This document shows, one piece after another, positions 54,806-64,000 of a stretch of 64,000 bases of DNA. Location: positions 62,001 through 126,000 of the forward strand of contig CAVSAT010000002.1 of assembly GCA_963726005.1 (NCBI GenBank), read 5' to 3'. Source of the stretch: Bog-473 sp963726005 (GTDB lineage: Bacteria > Actinomycetota > Acidimicrobiia > Acidimicrobiales > RAAP-2). Both the position numbers and the translations under genes were made by a program. The notes under the pieces were generated by a model. It saw only the letters and a program-made list of their open reading frames with translations. It was not told where the DNA came from and did not search any database. Position 1 is the stretch's first letter. Each line of letters opens with the position of its first letter.

Positions 54806-54838
54806 GGCCGCTCCCTCAAAACGGAATAGTGAGAGGCC
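54806..54838 (-). other. 3' arm of the 16S processing stem
   Basis: GGCCTCTCACTATTCCGTTT and following bases on the rRNA strand, in the spacer, pair with the leader arm at 56716-56747 over about 30 bp with few mismatches, flanking the 16S gene. This is the usual RNase III substrate for pre-16S. Confidence 0.8.
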
Positions 54839-54995
54839 GGCAGCTTCCGCAGGGACCGGTCCGTGATCGGCGGGCTCAGTTCGCCGTGCAGCGCACAGCA
54901 AATCAAAGGCGGCCAATCATCTGCCGGTATACGAGAGCTACCGAATAACCAGTGTTCAACTGGGTAGTGGTCGACATTGAATAGCCGACAGCACT

Positions 54996-56526
<1,531 letters not shown>

Positions 56527-56715
56527 ACTCACGGCCGGGCGGACCTCCAGAGGAGGCTCGAACGACCAAGAATCAGAAGAGTCACCATGTTTGACTCAAA
56601 ATCATGGTAACCACAGGCCTTCATGCCCCGAGGGGCCGCCCGGCCTGCGTAATGCTTAATTGACGTACAACCCATCCGCTATTGAGTCACGGATGAATTG
56701 CCCGCACTGGCTTTT

Positions 56716-56747
56716 GGCTCTCACTATTCCGTTTTCAAGGAGCGACC
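56716..56747 (-). other. 5' arm of the 16S processing stem
   Basis: GGTCGCTCCTTGAAAACGGA and following bases on the rRNA strand, about 190 bp before the 16S gene. It is complementary over about 30 bp to the spacer arm at 54806-54838. Confidence 0.8.
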
Positions 56748-56874
56748 GGGCACACACCAGTCCTGCCGGTGTTGGTGCCGGGTGTCCCGAAGGACTGTTC
56801 CGGACGAATTGCTTCGCCGGAGAGTCTCCTTCGGTTGTCGGAGGGCCAGGGGAGGCCGTTCCGACGGGTGAGTC

Positions 56875-56903
56875 ACTCTAGCAGGCGTCCGACCGAGCGT
56901 CAA
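56875..56903 (-). promoter_or_regulatory. rRNA operon promoter
   Basis: On the minus strand TTGACG (56898-56903) and TAGAGT (56875-56880) are separated by exactly 17 bp, a very good housekeeping sigma-factor promoter. Transcription should start near 56868, giving a leader of about 340 nt before the 16S gene. Confidence 0.75.
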
Positions 56904-57055
56904 CGCGCTGCCGCGGCCAAACGTCTCCGGGCCGGAGCCCGGAGGAGCCGCTCCCACCGATGCTAGCGAGGCATCCGCCGGCCGACGCGGATGCCCGCCC
57001 ACGCCTGTTCGCTCGACCCGCTTCGCTCGACGGCGGCCACCGGGATGCACCGTTC

Positions 57056-57095
57056 GGTGGCATACGGTGAGCCACCCGGCCCTCCGTATGCCACC
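57056..57095. repeat. 12-bp perfect inverted repeat upstream of the rRNA promoter
   Basis: GGTGGCATACGG and its exact complement CCGTATGCCACC are separated by 16 bp. It lies about 150 bp upstream of the rrn promoter. Without a T-tract it may be a terminator of the DNA glycosylase transcript or a protein-binding site. Confidence 0.6.
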
Positions 57096-57190
57096 TGGTG
57101 CCCGAAGCTCAACGGGCTTTCCGCCCCCGCCCGGTCGCCATCCGGCCGCCGGGAGGCGTGCGCCGCCTGCTGATCTCCTCGATCTAGCAC

Positions 57191-57204
57191 GGACTACGTA
57201 GTCC
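57191..57204. promoter_or_regulatory. 14-bp perfect palindrome, possible operator
   Basis: The sequence ggactacgtagtcc is fully palindromic and stands in an intergenic region 80 bp after the end of the DNA glycosylase gene. A dimeric regulator could bind it; no factor can be named. Confidence 0.3.
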
Positions 57205-57283
57205 GACGCCAGCATGATGGACTGCCGTTGTTGCACGGTTGTGGCAGCCCGGTGACACCCCCGCCCAGGCACGTTTGCCCGGG

Positions 57284-57913
57284 TCAGGGCCTGGACCGGT
57301 AGGCGCTGTCAGGCACCCAGAAGCGCCAGCGCTTCTCCGTAGCCTCCTTTATGCCGATCCGCGTCCCCCGGCCGGGACGCCGCGGCGGCGGTGTCCCGTC
57401 GTCCGCCAGGCGGATCGCTCCCCCGCCCCGACTCTGGGCACCCTGGCGGGCGCGCCCGGCGGAACCGGCCGGTGCCAGGAGGTCGACCCCGCTGTCGGAC
57501 CCGGTGATCCCAAGGGCCTGGCAGAGCTTGGCAGGGCCGTTGCACAGGTCCCGATCGAGTCGGGCCGCGGGACGGGCGTCCCGCATCGCCTCCAGGCCGC
57601 TCGTTGGCTCGAGGGCCCGGATCAGTACCGCCGCCGCCTCACCCGCACGCCCGCACACCACGTTGGCGCACCAGTGCATGCCGTAAGTGAAGTAGACGTA
57701 GAGGAAGCCCGCCTCGCCGAACATCACCGCCGTCCGCGGCGTGAGTCCCCGATAGGCGTGGGACGCGGCGTCGTTGGCGCCGTGGTACGCCTCGACCTCC
57801 ACGATCCGCCCCGCACGCTCGCCGCGCACCAGCTGTTTGTTCAGGAGCCACGGTGCCACCGAGACGGGTCCACCCTCCAGGTCCGACCGCTGCACGGGGA
57901 CACCCTGGCGCAA
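57284..57913 (-). CDS. DNA-3-methyladenine glycosylase (MPG/AAG family)
   Basis: A 209-residue base-excision repair enzyme that removes alkylated purines. Conserved parts are LLNKQLVRGERAGRIVEVEA (with the catalytic Glu of the IVEVEAY motif), HGANDAASHAYRGLTPRTAV, MFGEAGFLYVYFTYGMHWCA (wedge Tyr region), VLIRALEPTSGLEAM and LCNGPAKLCQALGI. All major active-site segments are present. An Arg/Gly-rich stretch (residues 150-190) replaces a surface loop. The start is the one at 57913. Confidence 0.93.
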   Translation of the reverse strand: MRQGVPVQRSDLEGGPVSVAPWLLNKQLVRGERAGRIVEVEAYHGANDAASHAYRGLTPRTAVMFGEAGFLYVYFTYGMHWCANVVCGRAGEAAAVLIRALEPTSGLEAMRDARPAARLDRDLCNGPAKLCQALGITGSDSGVDLLAPAGSAGRARQGAQSRGGGAIRLADDGTPPPRRPGRGTRIGIKEATEKRWRFWVPDSAYRSRP

Positions 57914-57964
57914 CGCGACGGTGTGGTGCCACCCGGCCCGTTCCGCCGCGCGCCGCGGGTTGTA

Positions 57965-59524
57965 TCAGGGGTCGGCGGTGGGTGGCGCGCCTGCGACGGG
58001 TGGCACGCCTGCGGCGGGCGGCAGGCCTGCGGTGACGGCCCACGGGTGCGGCTCCGACCGCGGCACGGTGAGGTGGCCCCCCGCGGAATGACGGTGACGC
58101 GACCCGGGCGCACTCCTCCGCTCGCCCGCACCTGCCGCCATCCGGCACAACAGGGCCAACTCTGCCGGCATGGCCCGCGCCAAGTCGGGCAGGTCCCCGA
58201 CGGCACTTGCGCACGCGTTGATCCCGACGAAGAGCGAGTCGCGGTAGCTCTGCACGGTGACGTTGAGCGCGACGCCGTCGACGACCGGTCCGAGCGGGTA
58301 CACGCCACGAAGCTGCATGCCCGCGAAGTAGAGCGGAAAGGCCGGGCCGGGCACGTTCGAGATCATCAGGTTGCCGGCGCGCAGCTTGCGCAGGATGCCC
58401 GAACGGACCCCGAGCTGGATCACCGGCCTGGCCAGTGCGGGCGGGATGGCATCGGCTAGGAGTGTCGCCATCGGGCCGTAGCCGACGGCGCGTTCTTGGC
58501 CCTTGCACGACGCGCTCGCCGCGGTCACCGTCCGCAGGCGCTCGAGTGGGGTCTTGCAATCGTTCGAGAGCGGCACGAACATGGCCGAAAGCTGGTTCCC
58601 GGGCCCCGCGCCATGCTCGTCGCCGCGCACCGACACGGGGACCACGGCGACGAGCGGGCTCTCGGCTTCCTCACCCTGGGCCGCGAGATGCGTGCGGAGC
58701 GCGCCCGAGCACACGGCGAGCACGACGTCGTTGATCGTCGACCCGAAGCGCTCCTTCAGCATGCGCACCTGAGCCATCTCGAGCTCGGCGAAGGCAACCG
58801 CCCGGCGGGCGCCGACGGGTGACTCGAAGGTGGCGGGAGCCCCGAAGGGCAGCGACACCGGGCCGATGCGGTCGCCGACGACGCAGCGGGCCAGCCTGAC
58901 GGCGGTGTGGCCGACTTCGCGAACGGCGCGCAGCGCCCGCACCGGGCTCTTGATGAAGCTCGGCAGCGCGTCCGTCACCAACTCCGTCTGCGAGGGCAGG
59001 CGAGACGGGACCCACGGCGGGCACGGCGCCGTGACGGCACGGCCCTCGGGCGCGAGGTCCAGCAATTGCGCCAGCATCTGGGCGCCGGCCACGCCGTCGA
59101 TGACGGCGTGGTGCACCTTTGCGATCAGGCCGATCTTCCCGCTGGCGAGCCCCTCAATGACGTGCATCTCCCACGGCGGCTGGCCGGGCGTGAGGGGCCG
59201 GCCCATCACCTCGGCGACCAGCGCGGTGAACTCGGCCTTGCCGCCAGGGGCCGGGAGGGCGCTGCGGTGGAGGTGGTTGTCCAGGTCGAAGTCCGGGTCG
59301 TCCACCCAACGCGGGTGATCGAGACCGAGCGGGACGGGCATGAGCCGGCGCCGGAAGGGACGCAGGTCGGGGATCCGCGACGTGAGCAGATCGGTCACCC
59401 GTTGGAAGCTGTAGCCACCCTCGGCGGTGGCCGGGTCGAAGATGCACGCGTAGGCGATCTCCATCGGTGTCTCCGGTGTGTCGGAGTAGATGAACATCGG
59501 ATCGATGCCGGTCATTCGTTCCAT
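57965..59524 (-). CDS. Wax ester synthase / diacylglycerol acyltransferase (WS/DGAT)
   Basis: A 519-residue acyl-CoA-dependent acyltransferase making triacylglycerol or wax esters as storage lipids. The active-site motif HHxxxDG appears as KVHHAVIDGVAGAQMLAQLL. Other conserved parts are MTGIDPMFIYSDTPETPMEI, PLTPGQPPWEMHVIEGL, STINDVVLAVCSGALRTHLA and GNLMISNVPGPAFPLYFAGM (the NVPGP motif). The C-terminal 50 residues are a Pro/Ala tail that family members lack. ATG 59524 has GGAGA upstream; a GTG at 59536 is also open. Confidence 0.93.
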   Translation of the reverse strand: MERMTGIDPMFIYSDTPETPMEIAYACIFDPATAEGGYSFQRVTDLLTSRIPDLRPFRRRLMPVPLGLDHPRWVDDPDFDLDNHLHRSALPAPGGKAEFTALVAEVMGRPLTPGQPPWEMHVIEGLASGKIGLIAKVHHAVIDGVAGAQMLAQLLDLAPEGRAVTAPCPPWVPSRLPSQTELVTDALPSFIKSPVRALRAVREVGHTAVRLARCVVGDRIGPVSLPFGAPATFESPVGARRAVAFAELEMAQVRMLKERFGSTINDVVLAVCSGALRTHLAAQGEEAESPLVAVVPVSVRGDEHGAGPGNQLSAMFVPLSNDCKTPLERLRTVTAASASCKGQERAVGYGPMATLLADAIPPALARPVIQLGVRSGILRKLRAGNLMISNVPGPAFPLYFAGMQLRGVYPLGPVVDGVALNVTVQSYRDSLFVGINACASAVGDLPDLARAMPAELALLCRMAAGAGERRSAPGSRHRHSAGGHLTVPRSEPHPWAVTAGLPPAAGVPPVAGAPPTADP

Positions 59525-59860
59525 GTGCGTCTCCACGGGGTCAGAGGTGCGGTGGACTCGACTCGGCGACCAGACGTGCAGCCCGTCGGACCCTCCCCCT
59601 CTACTCCCCGGAGGTCCGGCCAGCGCTACCGTCGGATCGGGGCCCGTCCGTCATTCGGGCTCCACCTACAGCGTGCGCGCGGCGGGACCCGAGATACAAC
59701 CATTCCGGCGAATCTTTATGCTGCGTTTACTTGCCGGTTACCGGCACAGGGGTTTGCATCGCAGAATTCACAGAAGCCACCTCGTGGGGCCCCGCCATGT
59801 CGGTGCCTTCCTCACCCCCAAAGAGGGGCTTGCGCGGGGAAACGGGGGTCACGACTCGAG
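59525..59860. other. Intergenic region between argH and the WS/DGAT gene
   Basis: About 336 bp. The middle (59690-59780) is AT-richer than its surroundings and probably holds the WS/DGAT promoter. It includes a short inverted repeat, TGCCGG-TTA-CCGGCA (about 59734-59748). No reading frame or RNA gene was found. Confidence 0.45.
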
Positions 59861-61264
59861 TCAGGACGCGGACCCCTGGGGCCGCCACTGTGCCAAGCGC
59901 GTGCGGTCAACCTCGCGGCGGCGGACGAAGCGCTCCGACTGCTCGGCGACCGGTCCCGGGCCGGCCCCGCCGGGGGTCCGCCGGCGGGTCACCGCCACAC
60001 CGGGCTCCAGCAGTTCCACGGCGGCCTCGCCCAATTCCGGGTGCGCGGCCACCAGCTCCACCAGCGGCACGTGGCGCTCGAGCGATTCGCGCACCAGTCC
60101 GCCGATGAGCGCGTGGGCCTGGCGGAAGGGCGTGCCCTGCTCGACGAGCAGCTCCGCCAGGTCGATGGCGGAGGCCGCCGGACCGTCCGCCGCCTTCTGC
60201 ATGCGCTCCTCGTTCCACGAGGCCGTCTCGTAGACCCCGCGCAGCGCGATGAGGGCACGCGAGACCTGCACCACCGCGTCGAACAGCGGCTCCTTGTCCT
60301 CTTGGAGGTCGCGGTTGTAGGCCAGTGGGAGCCCTTTCAGGGTCACCAGCACCGCCGTGAGGTGGCCGATCAGGCGACCCGACTTGCCGCGCGCCAGCTC
60401 GGCCACGTCAGGATTCTTCTTCTGCGGCAGCATCGAGCTGCCCGTGGCGTACGCGTCGTCGAGCGTGCAGAAGCCGAACTCCTCGGTCGACCACAGCACG
60501 ATCTCCTCGCCCATGCGGGACAGATGGACGCCCAGCAGGGCGAAATCGAACAGCGCCTCCGCCACGAAGTCGCGATCGGCCACCGCATCGAGGGAGTTCT
60601 CGAAGCGGCCGTGGAAGCCGAGCTCCGCGGCGACGTAATCGGGGTCCAGCGGCAGCGACGATCCGGCCAGCGCCCCCGCGCCGAGCGGCGAGGTGTTGAG
60701 GCGGTCGACGGTCGTGAGGAGCCGGTCCACGTCGCGGGCGAGCGCCCACCCGTGCGCCAGCAGGTGGTGCGCCAGCAGCACCGGTTGTGCCCGCTGCATG
60801 TGGGTGTAGCCGGGGAGGTACACGTCCGCGGCCTCGCGGGCTCGCTCCGCCAGCACGTCCTGGAGCGCCATGATCTCTTCGGCTACGCCGAGGAGGGAGC
60901 GCCGGCACCAGAGCCGCAGGGCGGTGGCGACCTGGTCGTTGCGGCTGCGTCCGGTGTGGACCTTGGCACCGACATCGCCGATCAGCTCCGTGACGCGCCG
61001 TTCAATGGCGGTGTGGATGTCCTCGTCGTCCGGCGCGAACACGAAGGAACCGAGGTCGAACTCCTCTTCGACGATGCCGAGCGCGTCGACGAGGGCGGTC
61101 GTCTCACTGTCGGTGAGGATGCCCACCTTCCCGAGGCCCTTGACGTGCGCGCGCGAACCGGCCAGGTCGTCCTTCGCCAACATGCGGTCGAAGGGCAGGC
61201 TGACCGTGAAGTCCGCCACGGCGTCCGCCATGCCGGTCGAGATGCGACCCTCCCATAGCGTCAT
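59861..61264 (-). CDS. argH: Argininosuccinate lyase
   Basis: A 467-residue fumarase-superfamily enzyme that splits argininosuccinate into arginine and fumarate, the last step of arginine synthesis. It shows LWEGRISTGMADAVADFTVS, DEDIHTAIERRVTELIGDVG, KVHTGRSRNDQVATALRLW, PGYTHMQRAQPVLLAHHLLA and the signature TGSSMLPQKKNPDVAELARG with the catalytic Ser in the GSSMLPQKKNPD loop. It is last in the argF-argR-argG-argH series; 40 bp separate it from argG. Confidence 0.96.
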   Translation of the reverse strand: MTLWEGRISTGMADAVADFTVSLPFDRMLAKDDLAGSRAHVKGLGKVGILTDSETTALVDALGIVEEEFDLGSFVFAPDDEDIHTAIERRVTELIGDVGAKVHTGRSRNDQVATALRLWCRRSLLGVAEEIMALQDVLAERAREAADVYLPGYTHMQRAQPVLLAHHLLAHGWALARDVDRLLTTVDRLNTSPLGAGALAGSSLPLDPDYVAAELGFHGRFENSLDAVADRDFVAEALFDFALLGVHLSRMGEEIVLWSTEEFGFCTLDDAYATGSSMLPQKKNPDVAELARGKSGRLIGHLTAVLVTLKGLPLAYNRDLQEDKEPLFDAVVQVSRALIALRGVYETASWNEERMQKAADGPAASAIDLAELLVEQGTPFRQAHALIGGLVRESLERHVPLVELVAAHPELGEAAVELLEPGVAVTRRRTPGGAGPGPVAEQSERFVRRREVDRTRLAQWRPQGSAS

Positions 61265-61304
61265 GGCTGGCCCCCGCTTCCTGGTGCAGCTGTCTCCGAT
61301 GTGC

Positions 61305-62532
61305 TCATGCGCCCGTCTCCGCTGCGTCGGCGCCCGGTCCCTGGCGGGCCGACCACGTGGCCACCCCGAGCCCCCACAAGCGGACGAAACCCTCCGCGTC
61401 GGCGTGCCGGAAGGTGTCCGACGCGTCGTAGGTGGCCAGCCCGTGGTCGTAGAGCGCCACCGGGCTGCGGCGACCCACGATGGTGCACGTGCCCGGTGGG
61501 GCGAAGCGCAGCCGCACCTCGCCGGTCACGTGACGCTGGCTCTCGGTGACAAATTCCTGGAGGGCCGAGCGCAGCGGCGAGTACCACAGCCCGTCGTAGA
61601 CCAGCTCGGACCAGCGCGGCTCCAGGCGCGCCTTCTCGTGGTGCAGGTCGCGCTCGAGCGTCAGGTCCTCCAGGTCGGCGTGGGCGAGAATCAGCGACAG
61701 GGCGGCGGGACACTCGTAGACCTCCCGGCTCTTGATGCCGACGCGCCGGTTCTCCACCATGTCGAGACGTCCGAAGCCCCGGCTTCCCGCCACCGCGCCG
61801 AGGCGAGTGATGAGCTCGAGCGGGTCGAGGGCCGTGCCGTCGAGGCTGACCGGCACCCCCGCCTCGAAGCCCACGATGACCTCGACGGGATCGCTCTCGG
61901 TCACCCGCGTCAGCGTGTAGACGTCGTCGGGCGCCGGTGCCCAGGGGTCCTCGATCGCACCGCACTCGATCGCCTTGCCCCACAGGTTGTCGTCAATGGA
62001 GTACAGCTTCTCCTTGGTGACGGTGACCGGGATCTCCCACTTGGCCGCGAGCTCGACGCAGTCCTCCCGGGTCAGGCCCCAGACGCGGGCGGGGGCGAAG
62101 ATGCCCAGATCAGGCGCCAGGGCGCGCACGCCGACCTCGAACCGCACCTGGTCGTTCCCTTTGCCCGTGCACCCGTGCGCGACGCCCGTCGCGCCGTGGC
62201 GCCGCGCCTCGTCCACGAGATGGCGCACGATCACCGGGCGCGACAGCGCGGAGACCAGAGGGTACTTGCCCTCGTAGCGCGCGTTGGCCTGGAGCGCCGG
62301 CACGCAGAATTGCTCTGCCATCTCGCGACGGGCGTCCACCACGACCGCCTCGACCGCGCCGGCGGCGAGCGCGCGCGCCCGGATGGCCTCCCAGTCCTCT
62401 CCCCCGCTCGGCCGCCTGCCCGACGTTGACCGCCACCGCGACGACTTCGACGTCCTCGTTCTCGATGAGCCACCGGACGGCGACCGACGTGTCGAGTCCT
62501 CCGCTGTAGGCCAGTACCACCCGCTCATGCAT
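61305..62532 (-). CDS. argG: Argininosuccinate synthase, interrupted by one frame change
   Basis: ATP-dependent enzyme joining citrulline and aspartate. The first frame from ATG 62532 reads ERVVLAYSGGLDTSVAVRWL (PP-loop SGGLDTS) to VAVNVGQAAE. The match continues in another frame with GEDWEAIRARALAAGAVEAV, then SALSRPVIVRHLVDEARRHG, AHGCTGKGNDQVRFEVGVRA, and ends near 61305. The change is at the G-run 62401-62409, where removal of one base restores a normal enzyme of about 408 residues. ATG 62532 overlaps the argR stop by 8 bp. Confidence 0.9.
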
Positions 62533-63061
62533 GCTCGTCCCCTTCCTTCCCATTCAATGCCATCTTGTTGGTGGCGGCAATGCCGGCGACATCACGCAGG
62601 TGGTCGGCCATGGCGTCCCCGCCGAACTGCTCCGCGACGACGACCAGCACCGTGTCGTCTCCCGCCACCGTGCCCACGACCTCTTCCAGTCCGCTGCGGT
62701 CCAGGGCGGAGCCGACGACGTGCGCGGAGCCCGGGGGCGTGCGCAGCACCACCAGGTTCCCCGAATGCGCCACCTCGACGACCCATTCGCCGAGCACACG
62801 CCGCAGGTGGTCCTCGGGCGCGAGCTGGTGTGTGGGCAGCTCCGGGAGCGCATAGGCCGTCTCGCCCCCCGGCAGGCGGACCTTGACGGCGCCGAGGTCA
62901 TCGAGGTCGCGCGAGACCGTCGTCTGGGTCGCCTCGACGCCCTGCTCGGCCAGCAGCCCCACCAGCTGCGCCTGGCTGGTGACCGGTTGCGTCTCGAGCA
63001 GCTTGGTGATGCGGTGCTGACGCTGGTTCTTGGTCAGGCGGCCCAGGGCGTACCCGCTCAT
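62525..63061 (-). CDS. argR: Arginine repressor
   Basis: A 178-residue regulator. The N-terminal winged helix is NQRQHRITKLLETQPVTSQA, QLVGLLAEQGVEATQTTVSR, DLDDLGAVKVRLPGGETAYA, and the C-terminal hexamerisation/arginine-binding domain includes VVEVAHSGNLVVLRTPPGSA, GTVAGDDTVLVVVAEQFGGD. In the presence of arginine it represses arg genes. Its ATG overlaps the argF stop (ATGA). The frame is open into argF because of the frame error there. Confidence 0.93.
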   Translation of the reverse strand: MSGYALGRLTKNQRQHRITKLLETQPVTSQAQLVGLLAEQGVEATQTTVSRDLDDLGAVKVRLPGGETAYALPELPTHQLAPEDHLRRVLGEWVVEVAHSGNLVVLRTPPGSAHVVGSALDRSGLEEVVGTVAGDDTVLVVVAEQFGGDAMADHLRDVAGIAATNKMALNGKEGDEHA

Positions 63062-63985
63062 CGCGGACCCCCCACGGCCCAGGCCAGGATCCCCCGCATG
63101 GCCGTCCGGCGGTGGGCGGCCTGGCGCCAGACCCACGACCGCGGACCCTCCAGGACGTCGGCCGCAATTTCCTCGCCCCGGTGGGCGGGCAGGCAGTGCA
63201 GCACGACGGCCTCCGCGCTCGGCGAGGTCGACCAGCGCCTCGTCGACGGTGAAGCCCTCGAACGCCGCGAGGCGGGTCGGCCGTTCCTCCTCTTGTCCCA
63301 TGCTGGTCCACACGTCGGTGTAGAGCACGGCAGCGCCCTTGGCCGCCTGACGCGGGTCGGTCGTCAGCTGCATCGTGCCGCCACGTCCCGCTCCGTCGGC
63401 GAACACCTGTAGGGCGTCCAGCTCCTCACCCGAGAAGGCGTACCCCGCCGGGGACGCGATCCGCACCTCCATGCCCTCCAGGAGGCCGGCCTTGGCCAGC
63501 GAGCGCGCCATGTTGTTGGCGTCGCCGACGTAGGTCAAGGTGAGCCCGGCGAGCGGGCCCAGCGCCTCGCGCATGGTGAGCACGTCGGCCACGGCCTGGC
63601 AGGGATGCGCGGCGTCGGAGAGGAGGTTGACGACCGGCACGTCGAACCCGCTGCGTTCCAGGGCCCCGGCCATCCGCACTAGGACCGCGTGCTCGAACAC
63701 ACGGGCGCAGAGCACCCGGTGATAGCACCCCAGCGTGCGGGCCACGTCCTCGGCGGTCTCGCGCTCGTCCAGGCCTACCTCGGCGCCCTGGATGTACACC
63801 GGGTGCCCGCCGAGGTCGACCACCGCCATCTCGGTGGAATTGCGCGTGCGCGCCGACGGCTTCTCGAAGACGAGCGCGACGCCTTGGCCCGCCAGGTCCT
63901 GCCGCGGTGGCGGGTCGAGCGCCCGCGCCAAAACCCGCTCCCAGTCGTCCGGGTCGATGTCGTCGAGGTCGAAGAAGTTGGCCAT
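63058..63985 (-). CDS. argF: Ornithine carbamoyltransferase, interrupted by one frame change
   Basis: Enzyme that makes citrulline from ornithine and carbamoyl phosphate. ATG 63985 reads NFFDLDDIDPDDWERVLARA, FEKPSARTRNSTEMAVVDLG (carbamoyl-phosphate loop, SxRTR), VNLLSDAAHPCQAVADVLTM (HPCQ motif) and LTLTYVGDANNMARSLAKAG. Near 63220 the frame goes wrong: removing one G restores SAEAVVLHCLPAHRGEEIAA with the conserved HCLP, then SWVWRQAAHRRTAMRGILAW, and the stop TGA 63058-63060, which overlaps argR. The gene begins the arg cluster seen here; upstream genes are outside the window. Confidence 0.9.
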
Positions 63986-64000
63986 GTGTCCTGTCCCTGT

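Larger units (their letters stand above)
56527..57283. other. rRNA leader and promoter region
   Basis: About 757 bp without a protein gene. From the 16S outward it contains the 5' arm of the 16S processing stem (56716-56747), the rrn promoter (56875-56903), an inverted repeat (57056-57095) and a palindrome (57191-57204). The outermost part may hold further rrn promoters or the end of the DNA glycosylase transcript. Confidence 0.7.

Noticed and set aside
58907..61258. A 783-residue open frame on the plus strand
   Set aside because: Antisense of argH and WS/DGAT; no family motif and biased composition.

Overview
The window is high-GC bacterial chromosome whose gene content points to Actinomycetota. 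The main evidence is the gcvH - garA-like FHA - FtsR-like MerR - DUF151 block (the order of Mycobacterium Rv1826-Rv1829), a DtxR/IdeR-type iron box, MMPL, HelD and WS/DGAT genes, and KorAB. Acidimicrobiia is a plausible class, but that is inference; a search with the 16S gene (about 55002-56526) would settle it.

Layout. 1-7.9 kb: the end of an HtrA-like protease, an NTF2-like protein, inorganic pyrophosphatase, a VOC protein, and a MacAB-type export cassette with two adaptors and a Gly-rich secreted protein. 8-16 kb: a methyltransferase, a decayed F420-type reductase, a cupin-cyclase fusion, an MMPL transporter, an ankyrin protein, a candidate small RNA and a HelD-type helicase. 16-24 kb: an SDR; a fluoride riboswitch with two crcB genes; gcvP behind a tandem glycine riboswitch; gcvT; a MerR regulator. 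23-28.7 kb: an iron ABC importer with an iron box, then thiG and thiD. 28.7-34.5 kb: a membrane-anchored protein, a GT87 glycosyltransferase, an S9 peptidase, an acuI-like reductase and a lipoprotein. 34.5-49.5 kb: DUF151, FtsR-like, GarA-like, GcvH, a ManC-like guanylyltransferase in frame with a PgsA-like synthase, DUF1015, SRPBCC, KorAB, FbaB, an L,D-transpeptidase and a TPR protein. 49.7-56.9 kb: one rRNA operon on the minus strand. 57-64 kb: a DNA glycosylase, WS/DGAT and the arginine genes argF-argR-argG-argH.

The outstanding feature is the 23S rRNA gene. It is about 4.6 kb because it carries two group I introns, at positions equivalent to E. coli 1923 and 2593. Each encodes a single-motif LAGLIDADG endonuclease resembling I-CeuI and I-CreI respectively, the enzymes known from the same two sites in Chlamydomonas chloroplast LSU rRNA. 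Both introns show P1 pairings with the exon and catalytic-core motifs, and both endonuclease frames run into the ribozyme core.

A caution for all gene calls: ppa, the ankyrin gene, helD, gcvP, argG, argF and probably the NTF2-like gene are each broken by a single frame change, in several cases at or near G/C-rich runs. Sequencing or assembly error is the simplest explanation, so these genes are probably intact in the organism.
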